Assembly: GCA_012934845.2 (NCBI GenBank) | Contig: WNNJ02001349.1 | Coordinates: forward strand, 1 to 64,000 | Length of the DNA stretch: 64,000 nt | Reading direction: 5' to 3' | Source of the DNA: Pomphorhynchus laevis | Taxonomy: Eukaryota; Acanthocephala; Palaeacanthocephala; Echinorhynchida; Pomphorhynchidae | Made by a program: the position numbers and the translations under genes | Notes under the pieces: generated by a model | Told to the model about the DNA's origin: nothing | Seen by the model: only the letters and a program-made list of their open reading frames with translations | Databases searched by the model: none | Shown: positions 1 through 9,240 of the stretch, piece after piece | How the letters are laid out: every line of letters begins with the position of its first letter | How positions within the stretch are numbered: the first letter of the stretch is position 1

Positions 1-651
1 ATCCTTCCACTCATAACCTTTCCTCACATCGCTTGCCACCCGCTTTATTATCATTATCCTCTATGTCTCCCGTCGTCAAACCAAATCCCTCCAAATCATC
101 AACTGCCAGCTCTTCTATCGTGATGTCAACTACTCACGTCAGTCGTCCTCCTTTACGGAAGCGCTTTGCTTCTCGCGATCGTTGCGTCATTGTTACTAAT
201 ATCACGCCTTCTAACCTCCTTATCCCCACAAGCACGTCTGGACCACGATGTTTCCGCCTTCAGATCCATCCTCTCGTCTATTGTTCCTGCGGATAAACCA
301 TCCTTTTTCAAGGACATTTCTCCAGTCGCATTCATCCGTCTAAACAAATCTTCTCAATCTAATCCTTCCCAGCCCCCTCTCCTAAAAATTGTTTTCAAGC
401 ATCGCTCTCACGCGTCTTCTGTCCTCTCTCAACGATTCAAACTCATGTCATCTTCAACCACTCGAATTTTCCCCGATCGCGCCCCTTCCGAAATCGCTCA
501 AATCTCTTCAGCCCGCATCGAAAAACGTCGTCGCGAGGAAAACGGCGAAACTTCACTCGCCATCCGAAACATAGACGGAAATTTTCAAATTGTCCACACC
601 CGTCCAAAAATTCGATGGCGCTCCATCTCTCCTATGTGTCTTCTCCACTAG
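1..651 (+). pseudogene. A-1 ORF1, C-terminal RNA-binding part (frameshifted)
   Basis: This is the end of ORF1, the nucleic-acid-binding partner of the retrotransposition complex. The segment RDRCVIVTNI begins the conserved domain in one frame. The rest (LDHDVSAFRSIL, LLKIVFKHRSHASSVLSQRF, NGETSLAIRNIDGNF, RPKIRWR) continues in another frame after a shift near position 230. The same string of motifs is found in the ORF1s of A-6, A-7 and B-1, so this is a shared RRM-like domain. The ORF1 end overlaps the ORF2 start at 615 by about 37 bases, as in B-1. The N-terminal zinc finger lies outside the window. Confidence 0.7.
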
Positions 652-1457
652 TCTCTTTCGACACAGCATACGGTTTCCGCCTCGGTCTCCTCAACACTAG
701 ATCTATTCTCAATAAATCCGATCTTATCCTCAACCTATTCACCAAGCAATCCATCGATCTCTTCTGCCTCACCGAATCCTGGCACTCAGATTCCGACGAC
801 CTTTCCATTCGCCGTCTGCTCTCTGCCGGTTGCTCCCTAGTCGAATCCGCCCGCCCCCTCAGCTCATGCCCTTCTAAATCCTCTAATCATGGCGGCATCG
901 TCGCATTCGCGCGTCACCCAGCGTCTCTTCGCAAAATCAATCCCCCTTTCAGTCCTTGCTCTTTTGAATTGCTCACTTGTCGTTATTCTAACCCGATCAC
1001 TCTAGATCTCGCCATTGTATACCGTCCTGGTTCATCAGCTCCTACAGCCTTATTTTTTACCGAACTCGCTGACCTCCTTTCTCATTGTTCTTTGTCCTCA
1101 ATCCCTTCACTCGTTCTAGGCGACTTCAATATCCGCCTAGACCGCCCCTCTTCCACAGATTCCATCCGGTTCATCAACATTCTATCCAACTACAATTACA
1201 AACTAATCTCCACTGCCCCCACACATATACTTGGCGGGGCACTCGACATCATCGCTGTCCCCGATCATTTTGCTGCCTACACCTCACTGTCCATCTCTGA
1301 TCCTGGTCTATCCGATCACTTTCTTATCACCCTTGATCTCGCTCGCAACCACACCCTCCTCACACACCTACAATCCTACGTCGCCCTTGGAGAAATCTTG
1401 ACCTCTCCCTTCTCCGCTCTGCCTTACTCAAATCGTCTCTATCATTACCCACAATAA
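615..1457 (+). CDS. A-1 ORF2 N-terminal part: APE-type endonuclease
   Basis: This part encodes the apurinic-type endonuclease that nicks target DNA for target-primed reverse transcription. Visible motifs in order are LLNTRSILNKSD, LTESWHSDSDD (catalytic Glu region), NHGGIVAFARHP, IVYRPGS, LGDFNIRLD (Asp/Asn pair) and SDHFLITLDL (the closing SDH). The frame is lost after about 1380-1395 and continues in a different frame at 1463, so this copy cannot give a full ORF2. In A-6 the same two regions lie in one frame, which confirms a frameshift here and not two genes. Confidence 0.85.
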   Translation: MALHLSYVSSPLVSFDTAYGFRLGLLNTRSILNKSDLILNLFTKQSIDLFCLTESWHSDSDDLSIRRLLSAGCSLVESARPLSSCPSKSSNHGGIVAFARHPASLRKINPPFSPCSFELLTCRYSNPITLDLAIVYRPGSSAPTALFFTELADLLSHCSLSSIPSLVLGDFNIRLDRPSSTDSIRFINILSNYNYKLISTAPTHILGGALDIIAVPDHFAAYTSLSISDPGLSDHFLITLDLARNHTLLTHLQSYVALGEILTSPFSALPYSNRLYHYPQ

Positions 1458-1462
1458 CATAT

Positions 1463-3511
1463 TCATCTCCTCACGATCTCGCCTTTCTTTTCGACTCTGA
1501 ACTCACATCCACTCTCGATATTCTCTTGCCCTTCAAGTCTCACCCACACCGTCGCTTGCACCGTGCCCCATGGTTTGACATCCAATGCCTACTCTCAAAG
1601 CGTCGACTCCGCCATGCTTTTCGAGTCTATCACCGCTCTCTCAGACGTGATTTCCGCTCGATCACTCCGTCTTTCCGTGATTCCTATCTTGCTCTTCGCC
1701 GGTCTCATCTCAACCTACTACGTACCAAATGCAACTCCTTCTGGCAGCATAAAATAATCACTTCATTCAACTCTAAGACTCTCTGGCATACTTTTAACTC
1801 AATCCTGGCTCGTTCCTCTACGCCTTGCAACATCAATGCTAATGATTATTCGTCATTTCTCCAGACTAAAGTATCCACGCTGCTCTCTCACACCCCGGTC
1901 TCCATCCTATCCCACTCTGCCCAGTCTACTCTCATCCTTCCGGAACTCTTTCATCTTCTCCCTGTCTCACCTACAGAAGTATCATCTGTCCTCATGTCCT
2001 TGCCCAACAAAACCTCACCTGCCGATCCCCTGCCTACCCACATATTAAAATCTATATGCTCATCGATATCCCCTTTTCTCACAACCTTGTTTAACTCGTC
2101 CATCCGCAGTCGTATCTTCCCTTCACACTGGAAATCCGCAATCGTTCGTCCCCTCCTTAAGAAACAATCGCTCGACCCCTCCCTTCCTTCTAGCTATCGC
2201 CCCATTTCACTACTCCCTACTCTTTCTAAGCTCTTAGAACGCCTCATCTTAATACAAATCAACGCTTATCTCTCCTCATCCAATCTGTACCCTCCTTTCC
2301 AATCCGCTTTCCGCTCTAATCACTCGACAGAAATCGCATGCATAAAAGTGTACAACGACTTACTCATTTCTCGAGACAAGGCTCTATATAGTGTTCTCAT
2401 CTCCCTCGACCTCTCCTCCGCATTCGACATTGTCGACCACTCCGTCCTCCTTTCTCGCCTTCGTTATGATTACGGCTTTTCTTCCTCCTCCGTAGCTTGG
2501 TTCGCCTCATATCTATCCGACCGTTCCTTTCGCGTCTGTTCTAATTCATCATCCTCCCCTCCCATCCCTATTTTTTGCGGGGTCCCACAAGGTTCAGTCC
2601 TAGGTCCCCTGCTTTTCTCTCTTTTGCTTGGCGATCTCTCTCCATTTATCAAACCTTACTCCTTTAACGTCATGCAATACGCCGATGACATTCTAATCTA
2701 TGCTCATGCACCCGCACATCGCATACACGATATCGGCATTTCTGCCTCCAACTGTCTTTCTTCTATCTACAAACGTCTCTCCAATCTCCATCTCGTTCTA
2801 AACCCCGAAAAGTCCAAAATAATGTGGATCCTTCCCCGTAAACCAAACATATCTCCTCCCATTGTATCTTTTGCCTCATCGATCATCCCTATAGTCCACA
2901 ATCTCACTTTCTTAGGCTTCCATTTCGATGATCACCTTTCCCTTAAACCCTTCGTCCGTGACAAGGTCCGCTCGTCTAACTTAATTCTCCGTGACATCCG
3001 CCGTATCCGCCCCCTTATCGACTTCCGTTCTTGTATGTCTCTTCTTTCATCGCTTCTTTTCCCTAAAATCGATTACTGCCTTAGCCTTTTCGCCAATTCT
3101 CCAAAATCCATCATCCTACCCCTACAACGAATAATCAACACCGCCGTTCGAGTGCTCTTTCGCCTCCGTCGCTTCGACCACACATCCACATATTTTGCCC
3201 AACTCTCCTGGCCCACCATCCACATCCGCATCAAACTCCGCCTTCTTCTCATTACTTTTCGTCTCATCGCTGTCGGCTCCCCATCGTTCATCAACCTTCC
3301 TTTCTTAGACGATACTCGCCCCACCTCGCTATCGCTTCGTTCCTGTCATACCCTCTTACTCCACGTTCCTAATTACTCCAACAACTACGGTCTCCGATCC
3401 TTCCTCGTCGCCGCCTCACTCGCCTGGAATCAACTCCCTCTCGACGTCCGCCGCGCTCCCTCCTTTATCACATTCAAACACCTCCTCCGTTCACACCTTC
3501 TCGACGCCTGA
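1463..3511 (+). CDS. A-1 ORF2 C-terminal part: reverse transcriptase
   Basis: A long open stretch of more than 660 codons encodes the RT. Motifs in order are YRPISLLPTLSKLLERL, FRSNHSTEIA, LDLSSAFDIVDH (first catalytic Asp), GVPQGSVLGPLLFSLLLGDL and MQYADDILIYA (catalytic YADD at about 2678-2689). A thumb/C-terminal region rich in Arg and Leu follows, ending at 3511. No in-frame stop is seen. Reading begins at the frame switch at about 1463, because the true ORF2 start is at 615 in the other frame. There is no RNase H domain after the RT, as expected for CR1/L2-type elements. Confidence 0.88.
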   Translation, partial: SSPHDLAFLFDSELTSTLDILLPFKSHPHRRLHRAPWFDIQCLLSKRRLRHAFRVYHRSLRRDFRSITPSFRDSYLALRRSHLNLLRTKCNSFWQHKIITSFNSKTLWHTFNSILARSSTPCNINANDYSSFLQTKVSTLLSHTPVSILSHSAQSTLILPELFHLLPVSPTEVSSVLMSLPNKTSPADPLPTHILKSICSSISPFLTTLFNSSIRSRIFPSHWKSAIVRPLLKKQSLDPSLPSSYRPISLLPTLSKLLERLILIQINAYLSSSNLYPPFQSAFRSNHSTEIACIKVYNDLLISRDKALYSVLISLDLSSAFDIVDHSVLLSRLRYDYGFSSSSVAWFASYLSDRSFRVCSNSSSSPPIPIFCGVPQGSVLGPLLFSLLLGDLSPFIKPYSFNVMQYADDILIYAHAPAHRIHDIGISASNCLSSIYKRLSNLHLVLNPEKSKIMWILPRKPNISPPIVSFASSIIPIVHNLTFLGFHFDDHLSLKPFVRDKVRSSNLILRDIRRIRPLIDFRSCMSLLSSLLFPKIDYCLSLFANSPKSIILPLQRIINTAVRVLFRLRRFDHTSTYFAQLSWPTIHIRIKLRLLLITFRLIAVGSPSFINLPFLDDTRPTSLSLRSCHTLLLHVPNYSNNYGLRSFLVAASLAWNQLPLDVRRAPSFITFKHLLRSHLLDA

Positions 3512-3643
3512 TTCACACGTTATTTTTACGTGGCACGCATTTGCCACGTTAAAATGAATCTTTTTTTATATACATATACTGAGTTAACTGATTCGATTTG
3601 CTTACATTAAGCTGTCGCTATCACATATAATATATGTAATTAT

Positions 3644-4700
3644 GCTGACTTTCTTCAAAATCATTTAAATAATTTCACAGATGCATATTTTAAAGGTTCC
3701 TTAAAAATATCATCAAACGGCTAGCTAGTAAAATATAAAAGTCAAACACAATATTATTTAAAATAAATTTCAAATTTTAAGTGAAAACATTTAATAAAAG
3801 GATAATAAAGAATATGCTTTGTATTATAATAAGATACACAACAGATAATCATATTTCATCAGAGGAATGATGAATGAATTTTCATCATTTGCATGTATTT
3901 GGCTTTGCTGTATAATAATAGTTTCTTTATTGTAAGCTTGTCATATATCTTAGGATATGCTGGGTCGAGTAATAGGAACCAAAACCTTATAACATAGCAG
4001 TTCCCCCTGATTGCCTCTAATCCATATTATGATACAACGTCTGTTATTTATTAGTCAATTCATAAAAATTGACTTTATTTTAAATTTCAATTTTCTATTT
4101 TAACTTGATTTATATTAAAGAAGGTGCATATCTAGATATGAACATTAAAACTAATTTTAATTTACATCGTAAAGATGACATATTTAAATTTACAAGAAAC
4201 ATATTTTTGCATGAGCATTCATGCATACCATATAATATAAAATATAATACATTAAATAATGAAATTTTAAGAATTGCAACAATTTGTAACGATATTGACT
4301 TTCTTCAAAATCATTTAAATAATTTAATAGATACATATTTTAAACTAGATTACTATAAAAATAACATCAAGCAGAAAATAGTAAAATATATAAATCAACA
4401 CAATAATATAAAGAATAAATTTAAACTCTTAAGTGGCAAATTTTTATGGATGGAAATAAATAATATACTTTGTATTAGAATAAGATACTAGATAGTTATT
4501 TCAGAGGAAATACATCATTAGCATGTATTTGGCCCGCTGCTATGTTGGGTAGAGGAGTTAGGGGCCGAAACCTGATAGCATAGCAGTTCCTCCTGATGAC
4601 CTCTAATTCTTATTCTGATACAACGCCTGTTATTTATTAGTCAATTCATAAAAATTGACTTTATTTTAAATTTCAATTTTCTATTTTAATTTTATACAAA
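3644..4700 (+). mobile_element. Penelope-like element P-1, tandem repeat units
   Basis: Two head-to-tail units of the same sequence are seen. Both contain GACTTTCTTCAAAATCATTT (3648 and 4299), then the string around AATAAGATAC, then a conserved block ending in GATACAACG and a common AT-rich tail that stops near 4100 and 4690. The first unit is the more diverged. Head-to-tail partial tandems with terminal repeats that overlap coding sequence are a known habit of Penelope-like retroelements. The short ORF at 4105-4491 between the repeats fits the segment after the RT in that group. Other copies lie at 31306, 62520, 63190 and 63378. The element is only a fragment: no RT catalytic core is visible. 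Confidence 0.55.
4105..4491 (+). pseudogene. P-family ORF fragment, possible Penelope-like RT C-terminal segment
   Basis: An open stretch of 128 codons holds the block FKFTRNIFLHEHSCIPYNIK, then LNNEILRIATICNDIDFLQ and HLNNLIDTYFKL. A second copy on the minus strand at 63378-63662 keeps the same block almost unchanged, so it was once coding. The pattern of a His-Ser-x-x-Pro step, a Lys, an Arg-rich helix and a Leu-spaced helix resembles the region between RT and GIY-YIG nuclease in Penelope-like proteins. I recognise that only by shape. An unrelated small conserved protein remains possible. Confidence 0.45.
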
Positions 4701-4928
4701 TTATATAATAATTAAGTAAAAAATAAAATAAAAAAATTAAAAAAAAATAAAATTAATATTTTTAGTAAAAATTTGATAAAACAATTAATAAAACATAGTT
4801 TGAAATAAGTAATGCAAATATAACCACGAATATTTAACCCTTACTGCAAAATGATCAGATTTATTTTCTAAATTTATGTGTTCTAGCTAATTACAATCTA
4901 AAGTAAATACAATTGTTTTCGTACCGTA

Positions 4929-6080
4929 ATGAAGAACAAGAAGGTTAAATCTACAAGTTATCAAGTACAGTGTGACTCTGATGATTGTCGACGCTGGTGA
5001 TTATCAACTATTACAATCGCTACTGATTCAAATGATAATTCTAGTGGGTCATTCATGTGTGGATTTTGCGCTTCCCTGCGCATTCAATCACTAGAAGAGG
5101 AAATAAGTGTTTTAAGAAAAGCAATTCAAAATATAAATCATTGCCAGTGTAACATGAATTCCAAAGATGCATTAACAAATACATTCAATAACAGCACTCC
5201 TGTTTTATCAAATTCAACTGTGCATTCTAGTGGGTCAATTGTAAATGTTCACAACAAGAGACTCGAAGTAAGCGATTGCATAATGGATCAGTGTACAACA
5301 GGGAATGTGATATTGCAAAATTCCACTAGCAATCATCATATCAATCCAATATCCAATATTACCCCACAAACTCACTCTACACGGGTATGGAAGAATATTA
5401 AAGGACGTCATTTTCGAAGTTCATCCAGTATTGGTCAACAAAATTTGCAACTTGATTCCAAACTTGGTAGACCAAACTGTAAAGATCATTCTAGGGATAT
5501 TAATTCAATGTCTAAATCGTCAGTGATGGTTGCAAATGTCGGAGAATTTTCCGTACATAAAACAGGAAACGGCCAGAATAAAGAACCATTAACACAACCG
5601 CTAGATATTAATGCGCGAATGCGTGGCGAAAACCGAGATCGGTGCGTAATCTTTGCTAATATACCGGAATCTAACTCTTCGGAGCCGCAGCTACGTATTG
5701 ATCATGACGTGAGTAGAGTTCGGGAAGTATTATCAAAAATATTTACTTCAGGTGAGGAATCTATAGCCTCATCTCTTCTAGTGAAATCATTGTTCAGGTT
5801 AGGTAAGAAAAATGAAGAACGTCCACGCTTATTGAAAGTGGTATGTAAATCGTCCGACAATGTTAACGAGATCTTACGCAGAGGGTATAAATTAAAAGGT
5901 CAAACTACTAAAATCTTTAAGGATCTCAACATTCAGGATCGTAAGATGCGACATCAAGCTTGGGAAGAGCTAAAGACCAGGAATGCTTCTGGTGAAAAGG
6001 ACTTGACAATAAGAAATTTTCGTGTGGTTCGAAGAAAGCCATTTGTACGTTGGAATCCAATCGGTCCGTTAATTGCTTAG
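4929..6080 (+). CDS. B-1 ORF1: PHD-like zinc finger, coiled coil, RRM-like domain
   Basis: The ATG at 4929 is chosen because the frame runs from it through the whole protein, interrupted only by TGA at 4998-5000. A later in-frame Met at 5055 gives an open 341-residue product. N-terminal cysteines (QCDSDDCRRW, then MCGFCAS) form a PHD-like zinc finger, as in B-4 and A-6. SLEEEISVLRKAIQNI looks like a short coiled coil. A low-complexity Ser/Asn region is followed by the conserved domain at NRDRCVIFANIPES, LRIDHDVSRVREVL and KDLTIRNFRVVRRKPFVRW. ORF1 proteins of this type bind the element RNA. The last 31 bases overlap the start of ORF2. Confidence 0.85.
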
Positions 6081-6799
6081 GTATTGATTCATCCTCGTTA
6101 GATATATTTCCTACTGGACTATCTATAAACTCAAGAACCAGTAAATTTTTAACTCCAATTATTAACGTCGCTTACACAAATATTCGTAGTATAGTATCGA
6201 AGATTGACGAATTTCGAAACAGATTCTTTACATATAAACCTCAAATAATTGCAGTTACCGAAACTTGGCTAAATCATGATATTGCTGATAGTATGGTAGC
6301 TGTGGATGGGTATTCGATCATCAGGGTTGATCGTAAAGTACGACGAGGAGGCGGTGTTGCACTTTATGTCGATCAATGTATAGGTGTTGACGATTTTGAA
6401 TGTTATACTGACACATATGGTACTTGTGAACTGATGGTGGCGAGTCTATCCCATGTAAGAAATAAAGTTACTATTGCACTATGTTATAGATCTCCATGTA
6501 GCTTCGTTCTCACTCAGGAATTCTCAGATATTTTGATAAAGGCAACAATGGGTGACCGGTTCCTCTGTTTCGGAGACTTCAATATTTCCAGCATCAATAT
6601 GGATGATCCTCATTCAGGAATAACATCTTCTAGTAAACTAGATCATGACTTGTGGAATTTTCTGTTAGATAGCCTACTTCTTGTTCAGCATGTATCAGCA
6701 CCAACTAGGATTATGAATGATCATAGTTCTTTGTTGGATTTAATTTTACCTAAATCATTATCAGATGTGCGTGACATTATGCATGAAGCACCCATATGA
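6050..6799 (+). CDS. B-1 ORF2 N-terminal part: APE-type endonuclease
   Basis: The ORF2 start overlaps ORF1 by 31 bases in a different frame, an arrangement that suggests reinitiation. The nuclease motifs are NIRSIVSKIDEF, AVTETWLNHDI, RRGGGVALYV, LCYRSPCS and FGDFNISS. This frame stops at 6797-6799, close to where the family has the SDH motif. The sequence VSDHCVLLFHF can be read right across 6799-6835 only by changing frame. The downstream part continues at 6811. Confidence 0.85.
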   Translation: MESNRSVNCLGIDSSSLDIFPTGLSINSRTSKFLTPIINVAYTNIRSIVSKIDEFRNRFFTYKPQIIAVTETWLNHDIADSMVAVDGYSIIRVDRKVRRGGGVALYVDQCIGVDDFECYTDTYGTCELMVASLSHVRNKVTIALCYRSPCSFVLTQEFSDILIKATMGDRFLCFGDFNISSINMDDPHSGITSSSKLDHDLWNFLLDSLLLVQHVSAPTRIMNDHSSLLDLILPKSLSDVRDIMHEAPI

Positions 6800-6810
6800 G
6801 TTAGTGATCA

Positions 6811-8805
6811 TTGTGTATTGCTTTTTCACTTTTCAGGGATTTAAATAATATTATTGACGAAGTCGAAACTAAAATCTTCAAGCATTGTTGGTATCGTGCG
6901 GATCAGTGTAAAATTCTTCAAGCAGCATCGACTATGAACTTTGTAGGCGCTAGCGACGATGTTGAAGATTGTTGGAAGGTTTTCCGTTCAGCAATGTGTG
7001 AAATAATAGAAAAATACGTTCCTACCAAGATCGTGCATAAAAATAAAAAAGTGAATCCTCCGTGGTTAAATAGGGAACTTAAATCAGAAATAAGACGATG
7101 AAACCGACTGTTTAAATTAAGCTGCAAGGACAATACTTATCGACAGGAATACGTCAATTGTCGTAACGTTTTCGAAAAGCTTAAAAAACGCAAAAAATTT
7201 AACTACGAAATGACAATAGCTGCGGACTTTCATAGTGCACCAAAACGATTTTGGGCTCACATACGTAGAAATAGGACAATTCCTCCTGCGATTTCGTCTC
7301 TTCGTATTAATGATAACTTTATCACATCGACTTAAGATGTAGCCGACACGTTTGCGTCGACTTTTAAACTCGTAACTAATAACACAGAAATTAACCAGCA
7401 ATCTCGTGTAAGCCATTCACGAAGTTATTTTGATCTTACTACCGAGGAGCTTTATAGTGAGTTAAATTCTTTACGACATTCATCACCTGGTCCGGATGGA
7501 TTACATCCCCATATACTAAAGATATTATCAACATTTATTGCTTCACCGTTAGCTTATTTGTTTCAACTATCACTAGCTAAGTCAATTCTACCGTTAGATT
7601 GGAAAATCGCCACTATAGTGCCAGTCCACAAAAAAGGAGATCGTCACAATCCTGAAAATTATAGAGCAATAAGCCTTACAAGTGTCGTATGTAAGATATT
7701 AGAGCGCATATTGTATCGGCGATTACTATTCTATCTTGAATCATCGAACTTGTTAGATAATTCGCAACATGGTTTTCGTCCTGGACGTTCTTGCATGTCT
7801 AATCTTTTATGTGCACGCGAAGCATGGGTTGATGCAGTTGCGCAGGGTAATGCAGTTGATGTCGTGTATTTCGACTTCAGTCGGGCCTTTGATAGAGTTC
7901 CCCACAATATGTTGATTGAGGCTCTTGCAGATTACGGAATTGAAATTCCTATTATTCGATGGATTCACGCTTTTTTATCTGATCGTTCTTTCAGAGTTCG
8001 AGTTGGAAATTGTCTATCTAGACCGTCAAATTTATCAATGGGTGTTCCTCAGGGATCGGTGTTGGGTCCATTATTATTCGTCATATTTCTGAATAGTTTG
8101 CTACGCTCTCTAAAATGTAAAAAATTAGCATTCGCGGATGATCTTAAAATATGGAATGCCATAACATGCCATGCCGATATGCAACACTTACAAGATGACA
8201 TAAATATGGTTAATAGGTGGAGCGAACTGACCGAAATCATGATTAACATTACTAAATGTGTCCACCTCAGATTTAGTCGTAGTGATTTACCAAATGATTA
8301 TTCTGTTTGCGGTGAGATTATTCCCACAAATTCGTATACAAAGGATCTTGAGATAATTGTTCAGAATACGTTTAAAACCGACCTCAATACTGAAAATATA
8401 TGCAACATGTCGAGAAAAATTGTTTACATGATCAAAAATACCTTTAGTTCGCTTCCACCGTCTCAGTTCTCACTACTATATAAGGCATTGATCAGACCAA
8501 TCATTGATTATGCTTCGCCTGCGACTTTTCCTTCTACGCGTGGTGAAATAAACCAATTAGAAAAGATTCTTCGCCGATTTTCCAAGCTATGTCCTGGTCT
8601 TCGGAACATCGCTTACTGTGATAGACTAAGCCAAACAAATATTACTTCAGTTTACAAGAGATATGTGTACAATGATTTATTACAGTTATGGCGAATGATC
8701 CATGTATTTCCTGGTTATCCATCGGAATCCATTATTCTAAATGATCACCCGAGCCACAGAGGACACTTTATCAGTTGTTGTGCAATCACACGGGAAATGT
8801 CATAG
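6811..8805 (+). CDS. B-1 ORF2 C-terminal part: reverse transcriptase (two in-frame stops)
   Basis: One frame runs through the linker and RT with TGA at 7099-7101 and TAA at 7333-7335. It is open from 7336 to 8805. RT motifs are SPGPDGLHPHILK, VPVHKKGDRHNPENYRAISL, HGFRPGRSCMSNL, VYFDFSRAFDRVPHNMLIEA, MGVPQGSVLGPLLFVIFL and LAFADDLKIW (catalytic FADD near 8135). The C-terminal region includes LLYKALIRPIIDYA. A final short piece of the protein (SHRVVNLWNRLPNSI) continues at 8741-8956 in another frame, so a frameshift lies near 8750-8800. The wording of the RT is CR1-like. Confidence 0.85.
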
Positions 8806-9240
8806 ATACTTGCGATTATCTCACAGAGTGGTAAACCTATGGAACCGATTACCGAATTCGATCATGTCTATGGCACAGTACAAATCTTTCCAGAATGCGC
8901 TGAGTATGTGGATAAAAAGAGAAGATTCTTTGCAGGAAATATATAACTATATGTGACAATTTATTATTGCTGAACTATTGTTTTACTTTCTTTTTTCTTT
9001 CTATTTTTTTATTTTCTTTTTTTCTTTTCTTAATATTGTGATCAGACAAAATGACTCTTTTATGTGTCAAAGTCTTGTAATAAATAATAATAAAAAAGTA
9101 CAGTCATTCAGTTAAAAAAGTCGGAAACCGATTGATCGTCAAAGCATTCGAGTATACACGCTGCATTCCCACGTTAAACCAATGCGCTTAATCGTTGCCT
9201 AGGAAAGCAGTTGATCGAGGTTCGCCAGTGGCTTTTGACA

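Larger units (their letters stand above)
1..3560 (+). mobile_element. LINE A-1, CR1/L2-group non-LTR retrotransposon
   Basis: A two-ORF LINE enters the window inside ORF1 and runs to its 3' end near 3560. The order is ORF1 tail, APE endonuclease, reverse transcriptase, then a short 3' UTR. The 3' end carries the motif GCATTTGCCACGTTAAA (about 3540-3556), which recurs at the 3' ends of A-2, A-6 and A-8 and near 14690, and so marks the family. A-1 is clearly diverged from A-6 at the protein level and is richer in C, so it is a different subfamily. It has one frameshift in ORF1 and one in ORF2, while its RT domain is open. The clade call rests on the RT wording (LDLSSAFDIVDH, YADDILIYA) and on the PHD-like ORF1 seen in A-6. 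Confidence 0.9.
4880..9110 (+). mobile_element. LINE B-1, CR1-like, nearly full length
   Basis: A complete LINE layout: 5' UTR, ORF1, ORF2 overlapping it, a 3' UTR, and a tail of AATAATAATAA type near 9080-9100. The 5' UTR holds ACAATCTAAAGTAAATACAA (about 4893-4912), and the same string occurs at the 5' end of the minus-strand copy B-4 (about 59155-59174). That places the 5' end here at or just before 4880. The 3' end has the family's GATCAGACAAAAT signature, also seen in B-3 and B-4. Damage is light: one in-frame stop in ORF1, frame changes around 6800 and 8800, and two stops in the RT-side frame. Confidence 0.88.
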
